Shown: one piece after another, positions 1 to 9,729 of the stretch
Layout: each line of letters starts with the position of its first letter
Numbering within the stretch: position 1 is the stretch's first letter
Assembly (NCBI GenBank): GCA_947474645.1
Contig: CANJJD010000015.1
Location: 1-57,606 of the forward strand
DNA length: 57,606 nucleotides
Reading direction: 5' to 3'
From: Alphaproteobacteria bacterium
GTDB lineage: Bacteria; Pseudomonadota; Alphaproteobacteria; Micropepsales; Micropepsaceae
Program-made: the position numbers and the translations under genes
Notes under the pieces: model-generated
The model's database searches: none
Seen by the model: the letters and a program-made list of their open reading frames with translations, nothing else
Told to the model about the DNA's origin: nothing

Positions 1-355
1 CATTCGTCTGGCCCGCGGCGGCACCAAGAAACGCCCGCACTACAACATCGTCATCGCCGACAGCCGCAATCCGCGCGACGGCCGCTTCATCGAGAAGATC
101 GGCTTCTACAATCCGCTGCTGCCGTCCGACCATGCCGACCGCCTGAAGCTGAACCTGGAATCGGCCAAGGAATGGATCGGCAAGGGCGCCGTGGCGTCCG
201 ACCGCGTGCACAAGTTCCTGGCCAATGCCGGCCTGGTGAAGGCGCGCATCCATAACAATCCGCAAAAGGCCCAGCCCAAGAAGAAGGCGCAGGAACGCGC
301 TGCCGCGAACGCCGCTGCTGCGGCCAAGCCCGCGGAAGAAGCGCCGGCGGCCTAA
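1..355 (+). CDS. rpsP: 30S ribosomal protein S16, 5' end cut off by window
   Basis: Small-subunit ribosomal protein S16, a 16S rRNA-binding assembly protein. The reading frame starts at base 2 with [20 protein letters not shown], the conserved S16 N-terminus lacking only its first residues, and runs to TAA at 353-355. The conserved core is followed by a tail rich in Ala, Lys and Glu (about residues 80-117), a common alphaproteobacterial extension. rimM begins at the next base, so the pair is translationally linked in the usual rpsP-rimM-trmD-rplS operon. Identity is clear; only the true start is missing. Confidence 0.97.
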   Translation, partial: IRLARGGTKKRPHYNIVIADSRNPRDGRFIEKIGFYNPLLPSDHADRLKLNLESAKEWIGKGAVASDRVHKFLANAGLVKARIHNNPQKAQPKKKAQERAAANAAAAAKPAEEAPAA

Positions 356-874
356 TTGGGCCGGGACGTTCTCCTGGCCGCCGTCATGGGCGCGCAGGGC
401 CTGAAGGGCGAGGTGAAGGTGAAAACCTTTACCGCCGCGCCCGATGCCCTGCCGCGCTATGGCAAGCTGCATGCCAGGGATGGACGCACGTTCACGATCA
501 CCGCTTTTCGCCCCTCCAAACAGGGCGAGGCGGTGATTTCGTTTGCCGAGGTGCGTGACCGCAATGCCGCCGAGGCGCTGAAGGGCACCGAGCTGTTCGT
601 CTCCCGCGATGCCTTGCCGCCGCCGGATGAAGACGAGTTCTATCACGCCGATCTGATCGGGCTGGAAGCGCGCGACAGCGAAGGCCGTGTGATCGGCAAG
701 GTCGCCGGCGTTCACAATTTCGGCGCCAGCGACGTGATCGAACTCACACGCGACGATGGCGACAGCGTGCACCTGGCCTTCACCCGCGAGACCGTGCCGG
801 TGATCAAGATCGCCGAGGGTTACATCCTGGTCGCCGTACCCGAAGACGATGACGGCACCGATCATGTCGAGTAG
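356..874 (+). CDS. rimM: Ribosome maturation factor RimM
   Basis: RimM helps mature the 30S 3' domain and binds S19. The 172-residue product has the expected two parts: an N-terminal RimM barrel (VLLAAVMGAQGLKGEVKVK near residue 5) and a C-terminal PRC-barrel (DLIGLEARDSEGRVIGKV around residue 98). The only start that keeps the conserved N-terminus is TTG at 356, directly abutting the rpsP stop, so initiation probably depends on ribosomes ending rpsP. Its 3' end overlaps the start of trmD. Length is normal for the family. Confidence 0.95.
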   Translation: MGRDVLLAAVMGAQGLKGEVKVKTFTAAPDALPRYGKLHARDGRTFTITAFRPSKQGEAVISFAEVRDRNAAEALKGTELFVSRDALPPPDEDEFYHADLIGLEARDSEGRVIGKVAGVHNFGASDVIELTRDDGDSVHLAFTRETVPVIKIAEGYILVAVPEDDDGTDHVE

Positions 875-1646
875 TGAGGAGCGGTTCGCCGAAGGCGAAC
901 GGAATGGTCCAGTGGACCATTCCGAGCGAGGAACGCCGCGAGCACAAGCGAGCGGCTGGAGAGCCACCATCCTCACGCTGTTTCCCGAAATGTTTCCCGG
1001 GCCGCTGGGGATCTCGCTGCTGGGCAAGGCATTGCAGCAGGATCTCTGGCAGTTGGACGTGCGCGACATCCGCGACCATGGCCTGGGCAAGCACCGCACG
1101 GTGGACGACAGCCCGTCCGGCGGCGGGCCGGGCATGGTGATGCGCGCCGATGTGGCTGCCGCCGCCATTGACGCGGTGGACCGTAATGACCGCCCGCTGA
1201 TCTATCTGTCGCCGCGCGGGGCGCCGCTGACCCAAGCGCGCGTGCGCGACCTGGCAGCGGGCCCCGGCGCGATCCTGTTGTGCGGCCGCTTTGAGGGCCT
1301 GGACCAGCGGGTGATCGAGGCCCGCGCCATCGAGGAAATTTCCCTGGGCGACTTTGTCCTGGCGGGCGGCGAAATCGCCGCCATGGCCCTGATCGAGGCC
1401 TCCGTCCGGCTGATCCCGGGGGTGCTGGGGGACCACGCCTCCACCCAGGACGAAAGCTTTGCCGCGGGCCTTCTGGAATACCCGCATTATACCCGCCCGC
1501 AACTGTTCGAGGACCGGCCCATTCCGCAGGTGTTAAACGGCGGAAATCACTCGGAAATCGCCAAATTTCGCAACTCTCAGGCCGAAGACCTGACCCGGGC
1601 GCGCCGCCCCGACCTCTGGACCCTCTATGAAAAGACCAAACGCTAG
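849..1646 (+). CDS. trmD: tRNA (guanine-N1)-methyltransferase TrmD with N-terminal inserted segment
   Basis: TrmD makes m1G37 in tRNAs with G36, preventing +1 frameshifting. The SPOUT knot sequence is present (LSPRGAPLTQ and LLCGRFEGLDQR) and the C-terminal YTRPQLF and GGNHSEI motifs are intact. Family members normally begin almost directly with the ATILTLFPEMF strand. Here about 36 extra residues precede it, most of them encoded by a palindromic element (875-960). The start could be ATG 849, overlapping rimM by 26 bases, or ATG 864; the latter would be a plausible ancestral start just before the insertion. Neither has a strong Shine-Dalgarno sequence. Enzyme identity is certain; the start is not. 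Confidence 0.93.
   Translation: MTAPIMSSSEERFAEGERNGPVDHSERGTPRAQASGWRATILTLFPEMFPGPLGISLLGKALQQDLWQLDVRDIRDHGLGKHRTVDDSPSGGGPGMVMRADVAAAAIDAVDRNDRPLIYLSPRGAPLTQARVRDLAAGPGAILLCGRFEGLDQRVIEARAIEEISLGDFVLAGGEIAAMALIEASVRLIPGVLGDHASTQDESFAAGLLEYPHYTRPQLFEDRPIPQVLNGGNHSEIAKFRNSQAEDLTRARRPDLWTLYEKTKR
875..960 (+). repeat. Palindromic element inside the 5' end of trmD
   Basis: Between the rimM stop and the conserved trmD core lies a segment of nested inverted repeats. Bases 885-899 form a small hairpin (TTCGCC, GAA loop, GGCGAA). Bases 900-924 form a perfect palindrome with 12-bp arms around a single G. Bases 936-955 contain a GCCGC/GCGGC pair. It is read in frame with trmD, adding a hydrophilic stretch (about residues 10-36). 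The organization resembles in-frame palindromic elements known from alphaproteobacteria such as Rickettsia RPEs. Membership in any named family was not tested. Confidence 0.75.
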
Positions 1647-1697
1647 GCTATATGCCCCGGCTCAATTGCCGCTTTTTCCCACGGAAAGACGAAGAAA

Positions 1698-2108
1698 ATG
1701 AACCTTTTGCAGACCCTGGAAGCCGAGCAGATGGCCGTCCTGCGCGCCAAGCCGCTGCCGGACTTTCGTCCCGGCGACACGCTGAAGGTCAACGTCAAGG
1801 TGGTGGACGTCACCTATGACGAAAAAGCCAAGCAGAACAAGACTCGCGAACGCATCCAGGCCTTTGAAGGCGTCTGCATCGCCCGCCAGGGCGCCGGCAT
1901 CAACGAGGCCTTCACGGTGCGCAAGCTGTCCTATGGCGAAGGCGTGGAGCGCGTCTTCCCGATCTATTCGCCGCTGGTCGACTCGGTGGTGGTGGTGCGC
2001 AAGGGCAAGGTGCGCCGCGCCAAGCTTTATTACCTGCGCGGCCGCACCGGCAAATCGGCCCGCATCAGCGAGCGCACCGACAGTGCAGCGCCCGAGACGG
2101 CCGCCTAA
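1698..2108 (+). CDS. rplS: 50S ribosomal protein L19
   Basis: L19 lies at the 30S-50S interface. The 136-residue product starts [15 protein letters not shown] and contains the family core [15 protein letters not shown] and the conserved [20 protein letters not shown]. The segment [17 protein letters not shown] is the typical L19 C-terminus, followed by a short acidic/Ala tail. ATG 1698 is preceded by GGAAAGACGAAGAAA, an adequate ribosome site. It is the last gene of the rpsP operon, with a terminator-like hairpin about 20 bases after the stop. Confidence 0.97.
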   Translation: MNLLQTLEAEQMAVLRAKPLPDFRPGDTLKVNVKVVDVTYDEKAKQNKTRERIQAFEGVCIARQGAGINEAFTVRKLSYGEGVERVFPIYSPLVDSVVVVRKGKVRRAKLYYLRGRTGKSARISERTDSAAPETAA

Positions 2109-2130
2109 GTCGCTTCAAAGCCTGATTTTA

Positions 2131-2168
2131 CGGGCCGTGGCGTGTTTTCGCCGCGGCCCGTTTGCTTT
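2131..2168 (+). terminator. Rho-independent terminator after rplS
   Basis: A 12-bp GC-rich stem (2131-2142 with 2149-2160, one G-T pair) around a 6-base loop is followed by TTTGCTTT. It sits 22 bases after the rplS stop codon and is well placed to end the rpsP-rimM-trmD-rplS transcript. Confidence 0.8.
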
Positions 2169-2177
2169 TGGGCATTC

Positions 2178-2205
2178 GGAAAAGCCCGGTTTTGCGGGCT
2201 TTTCC
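2178..2205. terminator. Second, perfectly symmetric hairpin downstream of rplS
   Basis: Arms GGAAAAGCCCG (2178-2188) and CGGGCTTTTCC (2195-2205) are exact complements around the loop GTTTTG. The A-rich 5' and T-rich 3' sides would let it act as a bidirectional terminator. It may back up the hairpin at 2131 before the HU gene. Confidence 0.6.
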
Positions 2206-2321
2206 GGTCCATATGTGGAAAACCCCTCAATTACTTGCGTTTTTTTGACAGTCACCCGCTTTATCTTGCGGGAAATGCCGTAAAATCAGCCTCATCGTTG
2301 ATTCGTTAGAGGGAGAATCCC

Positions 2322-2639
2322 ATGGCCGTTAAAGCCGCTACCAAGACCGCCGCTGTTAAAGTTGAAACCGTTTCCACCCGCCAGATCGGCGCTCAGCTCG
2401 CTGAGAAGCATGAACTGTCGCAGAAGCTCGCCAACACCATTATCGAAGATGTCATTGGCCTGATCACCAAGCACCTGAAGAAGGGCGCTCGCATCCGTCT
2501 CAATGGCCTGGGCATCCTGGTTGTGCGCAAGCGCGGTCCGCGCATGGGCCGCAATCCCGCCACCGGCGAAGCCATCAAGATCAAGGCGTCCAAGAAGGTC
2601 GCGTTCCGCGCCTCCAAGGAACTGAAGGAAGCGATCTAA
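2322..2639 (+). CDS. hup: HU-family DNA-binding protein with N-terminal extension
   Basis: Histone-like HU/IHF-fold protein that bends and compacts DNA. The HU signature appears as GLGILVVRKRGPRMGRNPATG (the beta-arm with the conserved RNPATG) followed by KKVAFRASKELKEAI. At 105 residues it is longer than the usual 90 because of an Ala/Lys/Val-rich N-terminal segment of about 17 residues. Start ATG 2322 has a strong GAGGGAGAA ribosome site. A TTGACA hexamer at 2245-2250 suggests an upstream promoter, but no convincing -10 box lies at the usual distance. The gene is monocistronic, bounded by terminators on both sides. Confidence 0.92.
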   Translation: MAVKAATKTAAVKVETVSTRQIGAQLAEKHELSQKLANTIIEDVIGLITKHLKKGARIRLNGLGILVVRKRGPRMGRNPATGEAIKIKASKKVAFRASKELKEAI

Positions 2640-2665
2640 CGTCGCTTTCATCTTTCAAAGTACAG

Positions 2666-2700
2666 AAAGGCCGGATGTTCGCATCCGGCCTTTTCTTTTA
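2666..2700 (+). terminator. Rho-independent terminator after HU gene
   Basis: AAAGGCCGGATG, a TTCG tetraloop and CATCCGGCCTTT form a perfect stem at 2666-2692, followed by TTCTTTTA. This is the classic alphaproteobacterial terminator form, 26 bases after the HU stop. Confidence 0.9.
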
Positions 2701-2713
2701 ATAAGCTGGCGCC

Positions 2714-4015
2714 ATGCGGACGCTCACATTGCTGTTGTGGCTGATGCCGGTGCCCGTCCTGGCGCAGGGCATGGCGATGGATCACGACATGTCCAGCATG
2801 TCTCATGACATGCCGGGCATGAAACAAGGCATGCATCATGGCATGCACGGATTGCTCGGCGGCTACGGCATGAGCCGTGAAGCCTCCGGCACAAGCTGGC
2901 AGCCGCAGGCCGCGCCCCATTCCGCCATCCATCTGATGGCCGATGACTGGACGGTGATGCTGCATGGCAAGGTCAGCGGCATCGCCGACCGGCAATCGGG
3001 GCCGCGCGGCGGCGACCAGATATTTTCCACCAGCATGGCGATGGCCATGGCGACCAAAGACCTCAGCAATGGCGACACGCTGGGATTGAAGGCGATGCTC
3101 AGCGGCGATGCCTTCATGGGGCGGCGCGGTTATCCCTTGCTGCTGGCGTCTGGCGAAACCGCCGACGGCGCCACGCACCTGGTGGACCGCCAGCATCCCC
3201 ACGACCTGTTGGGAGAGCTGGCCGCCAGCTACAGCCATCCCTTGTCGGACAGTGCCAGCGTCTTTCTCTATGGCGGCTATCCGGGCGAAGCGGCGCTGGG
3301 ACCAACCGCCTATATGCACCGCGTTTCGGCCGCCGATAATCCCATGACGCCGATCGCCCATCACTGGCTGGATTCCAGCCATGTCAGCTTCGGCGTGATC
3401 ACCGCGGGCCTCATCCATCAGGATTGGAAAGTGGAAGTGTCGCGCTTCACCGGGCGCGAGCCCGACCAGTTCCGGTTCAATTTCGACAAGGCGCGCTTTG
3501 ATTCCACCGCGGTGCGGCTGTCGTGGAATCCGGGTCCCCACTGGTCGTTGCAGCTTTCCAGCGGCTGGCTGAAAAGCCCCGAACAGCTCGATCCCGATTT
3601 GAACGAGCAGCGCCTGACCGCCAGCGCCACCTGGTTCAATCAATTCGACTGGGGCAGCGTCGCCGCCACCCTGGCGTTTGGCAGAAAGCAGCTTTCCAAC
3701 GCCATCAGCGAGAATGCCGCCCTGGTGGAAATGGAATACAAGCCCGTGCCGGCCTGGACCTTGTTTGCCCGCGCCGAGAGTATCGAAAGCACCGAACTGG
3801 TGCCGGCGGCTGGCCCCGCCCCGCAAATCCGCGGGGCCGGGGAATTCAGCCTGGGCGCGGTGCACGACTGGGCAATTGCCGAGCATTGGAAGATCGGCCT
3901 GGGCGGGCTCTATGCCTTTGATTTTGCCCCCTCTATTTCGGTGGCCTCACCAACGGCCTCCTATGGCCGAAATCCCCATGGCGCGATGGGCTTTGTCCGG
4001 CTGGTTGCCGAATAG
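2714..4015 (+). CDS. Exported Met/His-rich protein, probable outer-membrane barrel
   Basis: A 433-residue protein with a signal peptide (MRTLTLLLWLMPVPVLAQG, predicted cut after AQ). The mature N-terminus is extraordinarily rich in Met, His and Asp (MDHDMSSMSHDMPGMKQGMH, then HGMHG; residues about 22-46), the type of run seen in periplasmic copper-handling proteins. The rest alternates short aromatic/polar strands (WSLQLSSGWL, WTLFARAESIE, WKIGLGGLYAFDF) and ends in an amphipathic strand, as expected for a beta-barrel. Specific function is unknown; copper binding is inferred from composition alone. The nearest genes, HU and mdh, are unrelated. It stands alone after the HU terminator. Confidence 0.8.
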   Translation: MRTLTLLLWLMPVPVLAQGMAMDHDMSSMSHDMPGMKQGMHHGMHGLLGGYGMSREASGTSWQPQAAPHSAIHLMADDWTVMLHGKVSGIADRQSGPRGGDQIFSTSMAMAMATKDLSNGDTLGLKAMLSGDAFMGRRGYPLLLASGETADGATHLVDRQHPHDLLGELAASYSHPLSDSASVFLYGGYPGEAALGPTAYMHRVSAADNPMTPIAHHWLDSSHVSFGVITAGLIHQDWKVEVSRFTGREPDQFRFNFDKARFDSTAVRLSWNPGPHWSLQLSSGWLKSPEQLDPDLNEQRLTASATWFNQFDWGSVAATLAFGRKQLSNAISENAALVEMEYKPVPAWTLFARAESIESTELVPAAGPAPQIRGAGEFSLGAVHDWAIAEHWKIGLGGLYAFDFAPSISVASPTASYGRNPHGAMGFVRLVAE

Positions 4016-4063
4016 CCCAAAAGCCATTCTGTCGCCTTGCCGGTAGGGCCTGTAGCGGGCTAG

Positions 4064-5056
<993 letters not shown>

Positions 5057-5157
5057 TCCAGGCCGTCTGACACCCCAAGTCCCTATCGAAAGCCTTCCGG
5101 CTTGTGGCGGTTCCGCCACTTGTCAGGGGGTGGGATTTTTGCGACAAATCGATACAA

Positions 5158-5688
5158 ATGGAACTCGCAACGCTTAACCAACGGGAATTACAGCGTTTTT
5201 CGCTCTGGACGGTCATTGCGCTGGCGATGGCCGGCTGGATGTTGCTGGCCGCCGGCCTGGTCGCGCCCGCCCGGGCCCAGGAGCCCGTGACGGCGAACGG
5301 CGCCACTTTGGTGATCCGCATCCAGGATGTGTCGCCCAAGGGCGGCACCCTGCGGCTGGGCCTGTATGACGAGGCCCGCTACCCCGACGACGCCGCCGCC
5401 CCGGTGGCCAGCGCCGATGTCCGCGCCGAGACGGGCGAGACGGTGATTACCCTGAACAATGTCCCGCCGGGCACCTATGCCATCCAGACCTTCCAGGACA
5501 TCAACAGCAACGACAAGATGGACACGACCTGGCTGGGCTTGCCCCAGGAGCCGTTCGGCTTTTCGCGCGACGCCAAGCCGGTCTTTTCCAAGCCGGGCTT
5601 CGCCAAGGTGAAGTTCGAAGTGACGCCGGGCATGAATGTCCAGGTTCTGCATCTGCAGAATTCCGTCTCTCTGCTGGCTTCCAAGTAA
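5158..5688 (+). CDS. Exported DUF2141-domain protein
   Basis: A 176-residue protein. After a 12-residue polar start there is a hydrophobic segment (VIALAMAGWMLLAAGLVAPARAQ) resembling a signal peptide with an AQ cleavage site. The rest matches the DUF2141 pattern: GGTLRLGLYDEARYP, then VPPGTYAIQTFQDINSNDKM, DTTWLGLPQEPFGFS and KVKFEV. DUF2141 proteins are small secreted beta-rich domains with no assigned biochemistry. ATG 5158 was preferred to GTG 5104, which would add 18 residues ahead of the signal. No clear ribosome site is seen, so the start is moderately certain. Confidence 0.8.
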   Translation: MELATLNQRELQRFSLWTVIALAMAGWMLLAAGLVAPARAQEPVTANGATLVIRIQDVSPKGGTLRLGLYDEARYPDDAAAPVASADVRAETGETVITLNNVPPGTYAIQTFQDINSNDKMDTTWLGLPQEPFGFSRDAKPVFSKPGFAKVKFEVTPGMNVQVLHLQNSVSLLASK

Positions 5689-5728
5689 CTGTTGCGCTGT
5701 CGCGCCGCGTGTTAAGCCACAGCGGCTC

Positions 5729-6955
5729 ATGAGCGACTCCACCATCTACCGCGACCGCGATCTTCATTCCTTTGTCGGCGCGCGCTTCATCTCCACCCTG
5801 GCCATCCAGGTCCAGTCCGTCGCCATCGGCTGGCAGGTCTATGACATGGAGCGCACGCCGCTGGCGCTGGGGCTGGTGGGGCTGTGCCAGTTCGCGCCCA
5901 TGTTCCTGCTGACTTTGCCCGCTGGCGACATCACCGACCGCTTCAACCAGCGCCGTGTCTATAGCCTGGCGGCGGGCCTGCAGGCGGTGTGCAGCCTGCT
6001 GTTCCTGGCGCTGAGCATCTACCGGCCGCACAGCGCCTGGATGTTCTATTGCGTGCTGGTGCTGTTCGGCGCGGCGCGCGGCTTTACCGGCCCCTCCGGT
6101 TCCTCGCTGCTGCCCTTCCTGGTGCCGCCCGAGCGGCTCGCCAAGTCGATGGCCTTCAGCTCCTCCTTTTTCACCGCCGCCACCATTTCCGGGCCGGCGC
6201 TGGGCGGCTTTCTCTATGCGTTGGGACCGGTGCCGGTCTATTCGCTGTGCATCGCCGGATTCATCGGCGCGGCGCTGATCGTCACCCGGTTGGGCGGGCG
6301 GCGGTTTGTGCCTGCGCCGACGCAGGCCAGCCGCCTGGAGCGGGTGGCCGAAGGGGTGCGCTTTGTGCGCTCGCGCCCCGTCGTGCTGGGCGCCATTTCG
6401 CTGGACCTTTTTGCCGTGCTCTTGGGCGGGGCCACCGCGCTGCTGCCGGTCTATGCCCGCGACATCCTGCATGTCGGGCCGCTGGGCCTTGGTTTTTTGC
6501 GCAGCGCGCCCGCGGCGGGCGCTTTTTCCATGGCCTTCTTTCTCACCCATTGGCCGCTGCGGGGCAAAGTCGGCGCCAAGATGTTCGCGGCGGTGGCGGT
6601 GTTCGGCGTCGCCACCATCGTGTTCGGTCTGTCCACCTGGTTTCCCGTCTCGCTGCTGGCGCTCTATGTGCTGGGCGCGTCCGACATGGTCAGCGTCAAT
6701 ATCCGCTCCTCGCTGATCCAGCTTTCCACCCCCGACACGATGCGCGGCCGCGTCTCATCGGTCTCGATGCTGTTCATCGGCGCCTCCAACGAGCTGGGCG
6801 AGTTTGAATCGGGCATCACCGCGGCCCTGATGGGCACCGTGCCGGCGGTGGTGGCCGGCGGCATCGGCACATTGCTGGTGGTGGGATTTTGGATGAAGCT
6901 GTTCCCGCCATTGCGGCAGGTCAACAAGTTCACCGACGTTGCGGTGCCGGTTTAG
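5729..6955 (+). CDS. Major facilitator superfamily transporter (EntS/MFS_3-like)
   Basis: A 408-residue, 12-helix inner-membrane transporter. Helix 1 begins near FVGARFISTLAIQVQSVAIGWQVYD, a sequence typical of the MFS_3 (EntS-like) exporter subgroup. The loop 2-3 motif LPAGDITDRFNQRRV and a matching central half are present. ATG 5729 lies 40 bases after the DUF2141 stop, and both may be co-transcribed. The substrate cannot be inferred. The 3' end overlaps the stop of the convergent OmpA-like gene by 4 bases. An in-frame upstream extension from 5636 would run through the neighbouring gene and is rejected. Confidence 0.88.
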   Translation: MSDSTIYRDRDLHSFVGARFISTLAIQVQSVAIGWQVYDMERTPLALGLVGLCQFAPMFLLTLPAGDITDRFNQRRVYSLAAGLQAVCSLLFLALSIYRPHSAWMFYCVLVLFGAARGFTGPSGSSLLPFLVPPERLAKSMAFSSSFFTAATISGPALGGFLYALGPVPVYSLCIAGFIGAALIVTRLGGRRFVPAPTQASRLERVAEGVRFVRSRPVVLGAISLDLFAVLLGGATALLPVYARDILHVGPLGLGFLRSAPAAGAFSMAFFLTHWPLRGKVGAKMFAAVAVFGVATIVFGLSTWFPVSLLALYVLGASDMVSVNIRSSLIQLSTPDTMRGRVSSVSMLFIGASNELGEFESGITAALMGTVPAVVAGGIGTLLVVGFWMKLFPPLRQVNKFTDVAVPV

Positions 6956-7713
6956 GCTTTGACGTACACGTCCACGCGATCGGCCGGGCCGGTATCGTCC
7001 ACCCCGCCCATGGCCCGCACGTCAATGCGGTCGGCCGAAACCCCGTCATCGATCAGCACCTGGCGGATGGCCAGGGCGCGCTTGAGCGACAGCCGCCGCG
7101 CGTCCGAACCCTTGTCGCCCTTGGCGCCGCCAAAGGCCTGCAGCTCGATCCGCGCATTGGGGCCGGTCATGGCGGCGTTGAGGTCATTGGCCAGGAATTT
7201 GATCGCGCCCAGCGCCGTCTTGGCGGGATCGGGCGCGTCCTTGGCGAACAGGATGACGCTGCGCTTGGTCAGGCTTTCATTGCCGGTGACGGGACCGGCG
7301 GGCGCGGTCTTTTTCGGCGGCGGCGCGCTGGCGAACACATTGCTGAGGTCGGTGGCGCCGCCAAAGGGATTGACGTTGGGGGCGGAAGCCGGAGCCGGAG
7401 CGGGGGCCGGGGCAGGCGCGGCCCTGGCAACGCGCGCGGGCGCGGGCCTGGGCGGGGCGGGGCGGGCGATGGCGCGGCGGCGCGTGCCGGGCATATGCAG
7501 GGTGATGGGACCGCCCCGTTCGCCCGGCATCAGCAGCGGCGGCAGGTTGCGGGAATATTCGCCGCCCGGGTACAGCAGCGTTCCGCCGCCGGGGCGGGCG
7601 GCCATCGGATTGACCCGCACTTCCAGCCCGGAATCGATCCCTTGCGCCTGGCTCATGGCGGTGCCCGCCAGCCAAAGACCGGCCACAACAGCGAGTGTTG
7701 GGGTAAGACGCAT
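6952..7713 (-). CDS. Exported protein with OmpA-like C-terminal domain
   Basis: A 253-residue protein with a signal peptide (LAVVAGLWLAGTAMSQAQG). It has a basic then Pro/Ala-rich linker (about residues 78-112, repeated AP pairs) and a C-terminal OmpA-like domain: RSVILFAKDAPDP, IELQAFGG, RRLSLKRALAIRQVLIDDG, IDVRAMG and DRVDVYVK. The conserved peptidoglycan-binding positions of OmpA domains appear only partly preserved (the classical NxxLSxxRA is GSDARRLSLKRA). A role in attaching envelope components to the cell wall is likely. Convergent with the MFS gene; upstream lies the divergently transcribed frmA. Confidence 0.8.
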   Translation of the reverse strand: MRLTPTLAVVAGLWLAGTAMSQAQGIDSGLEVRVNPMAARPGGGTLLYPGGEYSRNLPPLLMPGERGGPITLHMPGTRRRAIARPAPPRPAPARVARAAPAPAPAPAPASAPNVNPFGGATDLSNVFASAPPPKKTAPAGPVTGNESLTKRSVILFAKDAPDPAKTALGAIKFLANDLNAAMTGPNARIELQAFGGAKGDKGSDARRLSLKRALAIRQVLIDDGVSADRIDVRAMGGVDDTGPADRVDVYVKA

Positions 7714-7825
7714 GGAAATCGACAGCTCGAAAGAGGCCCGAAACGCAGCCTAGCGGTAATCTAACACTTTGCAACCATTACCCAAATGCCCCAAACTTGT
7801 CCCGTTCCCCAAGGATTTTTCGCCA

Positions 7826-8932
7826 ATGAAAACAAGAGCGGCCGTCGCCTATGAAGCCGGCAAGCCCCTGGTCATCGAAACCGTGGACCTGGAAGGGCCC
7901 AAGGCGGGCGAGGTGCTGGTCGAGATCAAGTCCACCGGCGTCTGCCACACCGACGAGTTCACCCGCTCCGGCGGCGATCCCGAAGGCTTGTTCCCTGTCA
8001 TCCTGGGCCATGAAGGCGCCGGCGTGGTGATGGATGTGGGGCCGGGCGTGACGTCGCTGAAGAAGGGCGACCATGTCATTCCGCTCTACACGCCCGAATG
8101 CCGGGTTTGCAAAAGCTGCACTTCGCACAAGACCAACCTGTGCACCTCGATCCGCAGCACGCAAGGCCAGGGCGTGATGCCGGACGGCACCAGCCGCTTT
8201 TCCATCGGCGGCAAGAAGATCCATCACTATATGGGCTGCTCCACCTTCGCCAATCACACGGTGCTGCCCGAGATCGCGCTGGCCAAGATCCGGCCCGACG
8301 CGCCGTTCGACAAGGTCTGCTACATCGGCTGTGGCGTGACGACGGGCATCGGGGCGGTGATTAAGACCGCCAAGGTCGAGCCGGGCGCCAATGTCGTGGT
8401 GTTCGGGCTGGGCGGCATCGGCCTCAACGTGATCCAGGGCGCGCGCATGGCGGGCGCCAACATGATCGTGGGCGTGGACATCAACCCGGCGCGCGAGGTT
8501 TTGGCCCGCCAGTTCGGCATGACCCATTTCGTCAATCCCAAGGAGGTGGGCGACGTGGTCCCGCATCTGGTCGAGCTGACAAAAGGCGGCGCCGATTACA
8601 GCTTTGAATGCGTCGGCAATGTCGACCTGATGCGCCAGGCGCTGGAATGCACCCATCGCGGCTGGGGTGAAAGCATCATCATCGGCGTTGCAGGCGCTGG
8701 GCAGGAGATCAAGACCCGCCCCTTCCAGTTGGTGACCGGCCGGGTGTGGAAGGGCACCGCCTTTGGCGGCGTGCGCGGCAGGACGCAGGTGCCTGAGATC
8801 GTGGACTGGTACATGGATGGCAAGATCAGCATTGACCCGCTGATCACCCACAAGCTGTCGCTGGAGCGCATCAATGAGGCGTTCGACCTGATGCACTCAG
8901 GCGAAAGCATCCGGACGGTGATTGAGTTCTAG
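7826..8932 (+). CDS. frmA: S-(hydroxymethyl)glutathione dehydrogenase, class III alcohol dehydrogenase
   Basis: Zinc- and NAD-dependent enzyme that oxidizes the formaldehyde-glutathione adduct and can reduce S-nitrosoglutathione. The 368-residue product shows the catalytic zinc ligands in GVCHTDEFT and GHEGAG plus Cys in [10 protein letters not shown]. The four-Cys structural zinc site is [15 protein letters not shown], and the cofactor-binding [12 protein letters not shown] is present. ATG 7826 follows an AAGGA ribosome site; an in-frame TTG upstream is rejected. No FrmR-type regulator is nearby. Its 3' end overlaps the convergent suhB stop by 4 bases. Confidence 0.95.
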   Translation: MKTRAAVAYEAGKPLVIETVDLEGPKAGEVLVEIKSTGVCHTDEFTRSGGDPEGLFPVILGHEGAGVVMDVGPGVTSLKKGDHVIPLYTPECRVCKSCTSHKTNLCTSIRSTQGQGVMPDGTSRFSIGGKKIHHYMGCSTFANHTVLPEIALAKIRPDAPFDKVCYIGCGVTTGIGAVIKTAKVEPGANVVVFGLGGIGLNVIQGARMAGANMIVGVDINPAREVLARQFGMTHFVNPKEVGDVVPHLVELTKGGADYSFECVGNVDLMRQALECTHRGWGESIIIGVAGAGQEIKTRPFQLVTGRVWKGTAFGGVRGRTQVPEIVDWYMDGKISIDPLITHKLSLERINEAFDLMHSGESIRTVIEF

Positions 8933-9729
8933 TCTGGCTTGGTCGCCTTGAGCAGCTTCAAGAGCTGCGGGTGCAGGTTCTCATTGGCGGTCAGCACGCT
9001 GCCCTGGGCCAGCATCTCGGCGCCACCGTGCAGATCAGTGATCACACCGCCCGCCTCGCGTACCAGCACGATGCCGGCGGCGATGTCCCAGGCCTGCAGG
9101 CCCCGTTCCCAGAAACCGTCGAAGCGGCCGGCCGCGACATAGGCCAGATCCAGCGAGGCCGCACCGAAGCGGCGGATGCCGGCGGTGACGTTCATTACTT
9201 CGGTCATCTCGGCGCTGGCGCGGGCATGGCCTTCCTTGCCCAGGAAGGGCAGGCCGGTGGCGATCACCGCCGGGGCCAGTTCTTTGCGCGCGGCAACGCG
9301 CAGCCGCCGGTTGTTGAGATAGGCGCCATGGCCCTTCTCGGCGGTATAGAGATCGTCGGTGACCGGATTGTAGATCACACCCGACACCATCTGGCCTTCG
9401 CGCTCCAGCCCGATGGAGATGGCGAAGTGCGGAATGCCGTGCATGAAGTTGGTGGTGCCGTCGATGGGATCGATGATGAAGCGGTGGGTGGTGTCGGCGC
9501 CCTTCAACACGCCGCCTTCCTCGCCCAGGAAGCCATAGCCGGGCCGCGCCTTGCTCAATTCCTCGATCAGGATCTTTTCAGTGCGCTTGTCGGCGGAGGT
9601 GACGAAATCGGCCGGGCCCTTCATGGAGATCTGCAGATTCTCCAATTCGTTGAAGTCGCGGATCAGGGGGCGGCCGGCCTTGCGGGCGGCGGCGATCATC
9701 ACATTCAGGGCGGGGGAGGTGTAGACCAT
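8929..9729 (-). CDS. suhB: Inositol monophosphatase family protein, SuhB-like
   Basis: Mg-dependent sugar-phosphate phosphatase family; E. coli SuhB also acts in rRNA antitermination complexes. Metal-binding signatures are intact in 266 residues: GEEGG (about residue 69), [20 protein letters not shown] (about residues 87-106) and the C-terminal [15 protein letters not shown]. The start ATG overlaps the efp stop in a TAATG arrangement, so translation is probably coupled to efp. The efp-suhB pair is common in alphaproteobacteria. The physiological substrate is not determined by sequence. Confidence 0.92.
   Translation of the reverse strand: MVYTSPALNVMIAAARKAGRPLIRDFNELENLQISMKGPADFVTSADKRTEKILIEELSKARPGYGFLGEEGGVLKGADTTHRFIIDPIDGTTNFMHGIPHFAISIGLEREGQMVSGVIYNPVTDDLYTAEKGHGAYLNNRRLRVAARKELAPAVIATGLPFLGKEGHARASAEMTEVMNVTAGIRRFGAASLDLAYVAAGRFDGFWERGLQAWDIAAGIVLVREAGGVITDLHGGAEMLAQGSVLTANENLHPQLLKLLKATKPD

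Noticed and set aside
5104-5119. GTGGCGG/CCGCCAC hairpin before the DUF2141 gene
   Set aside because: A 7-bp stem without an adjacent T-run; neither terminator nor regulatory role can be supported.
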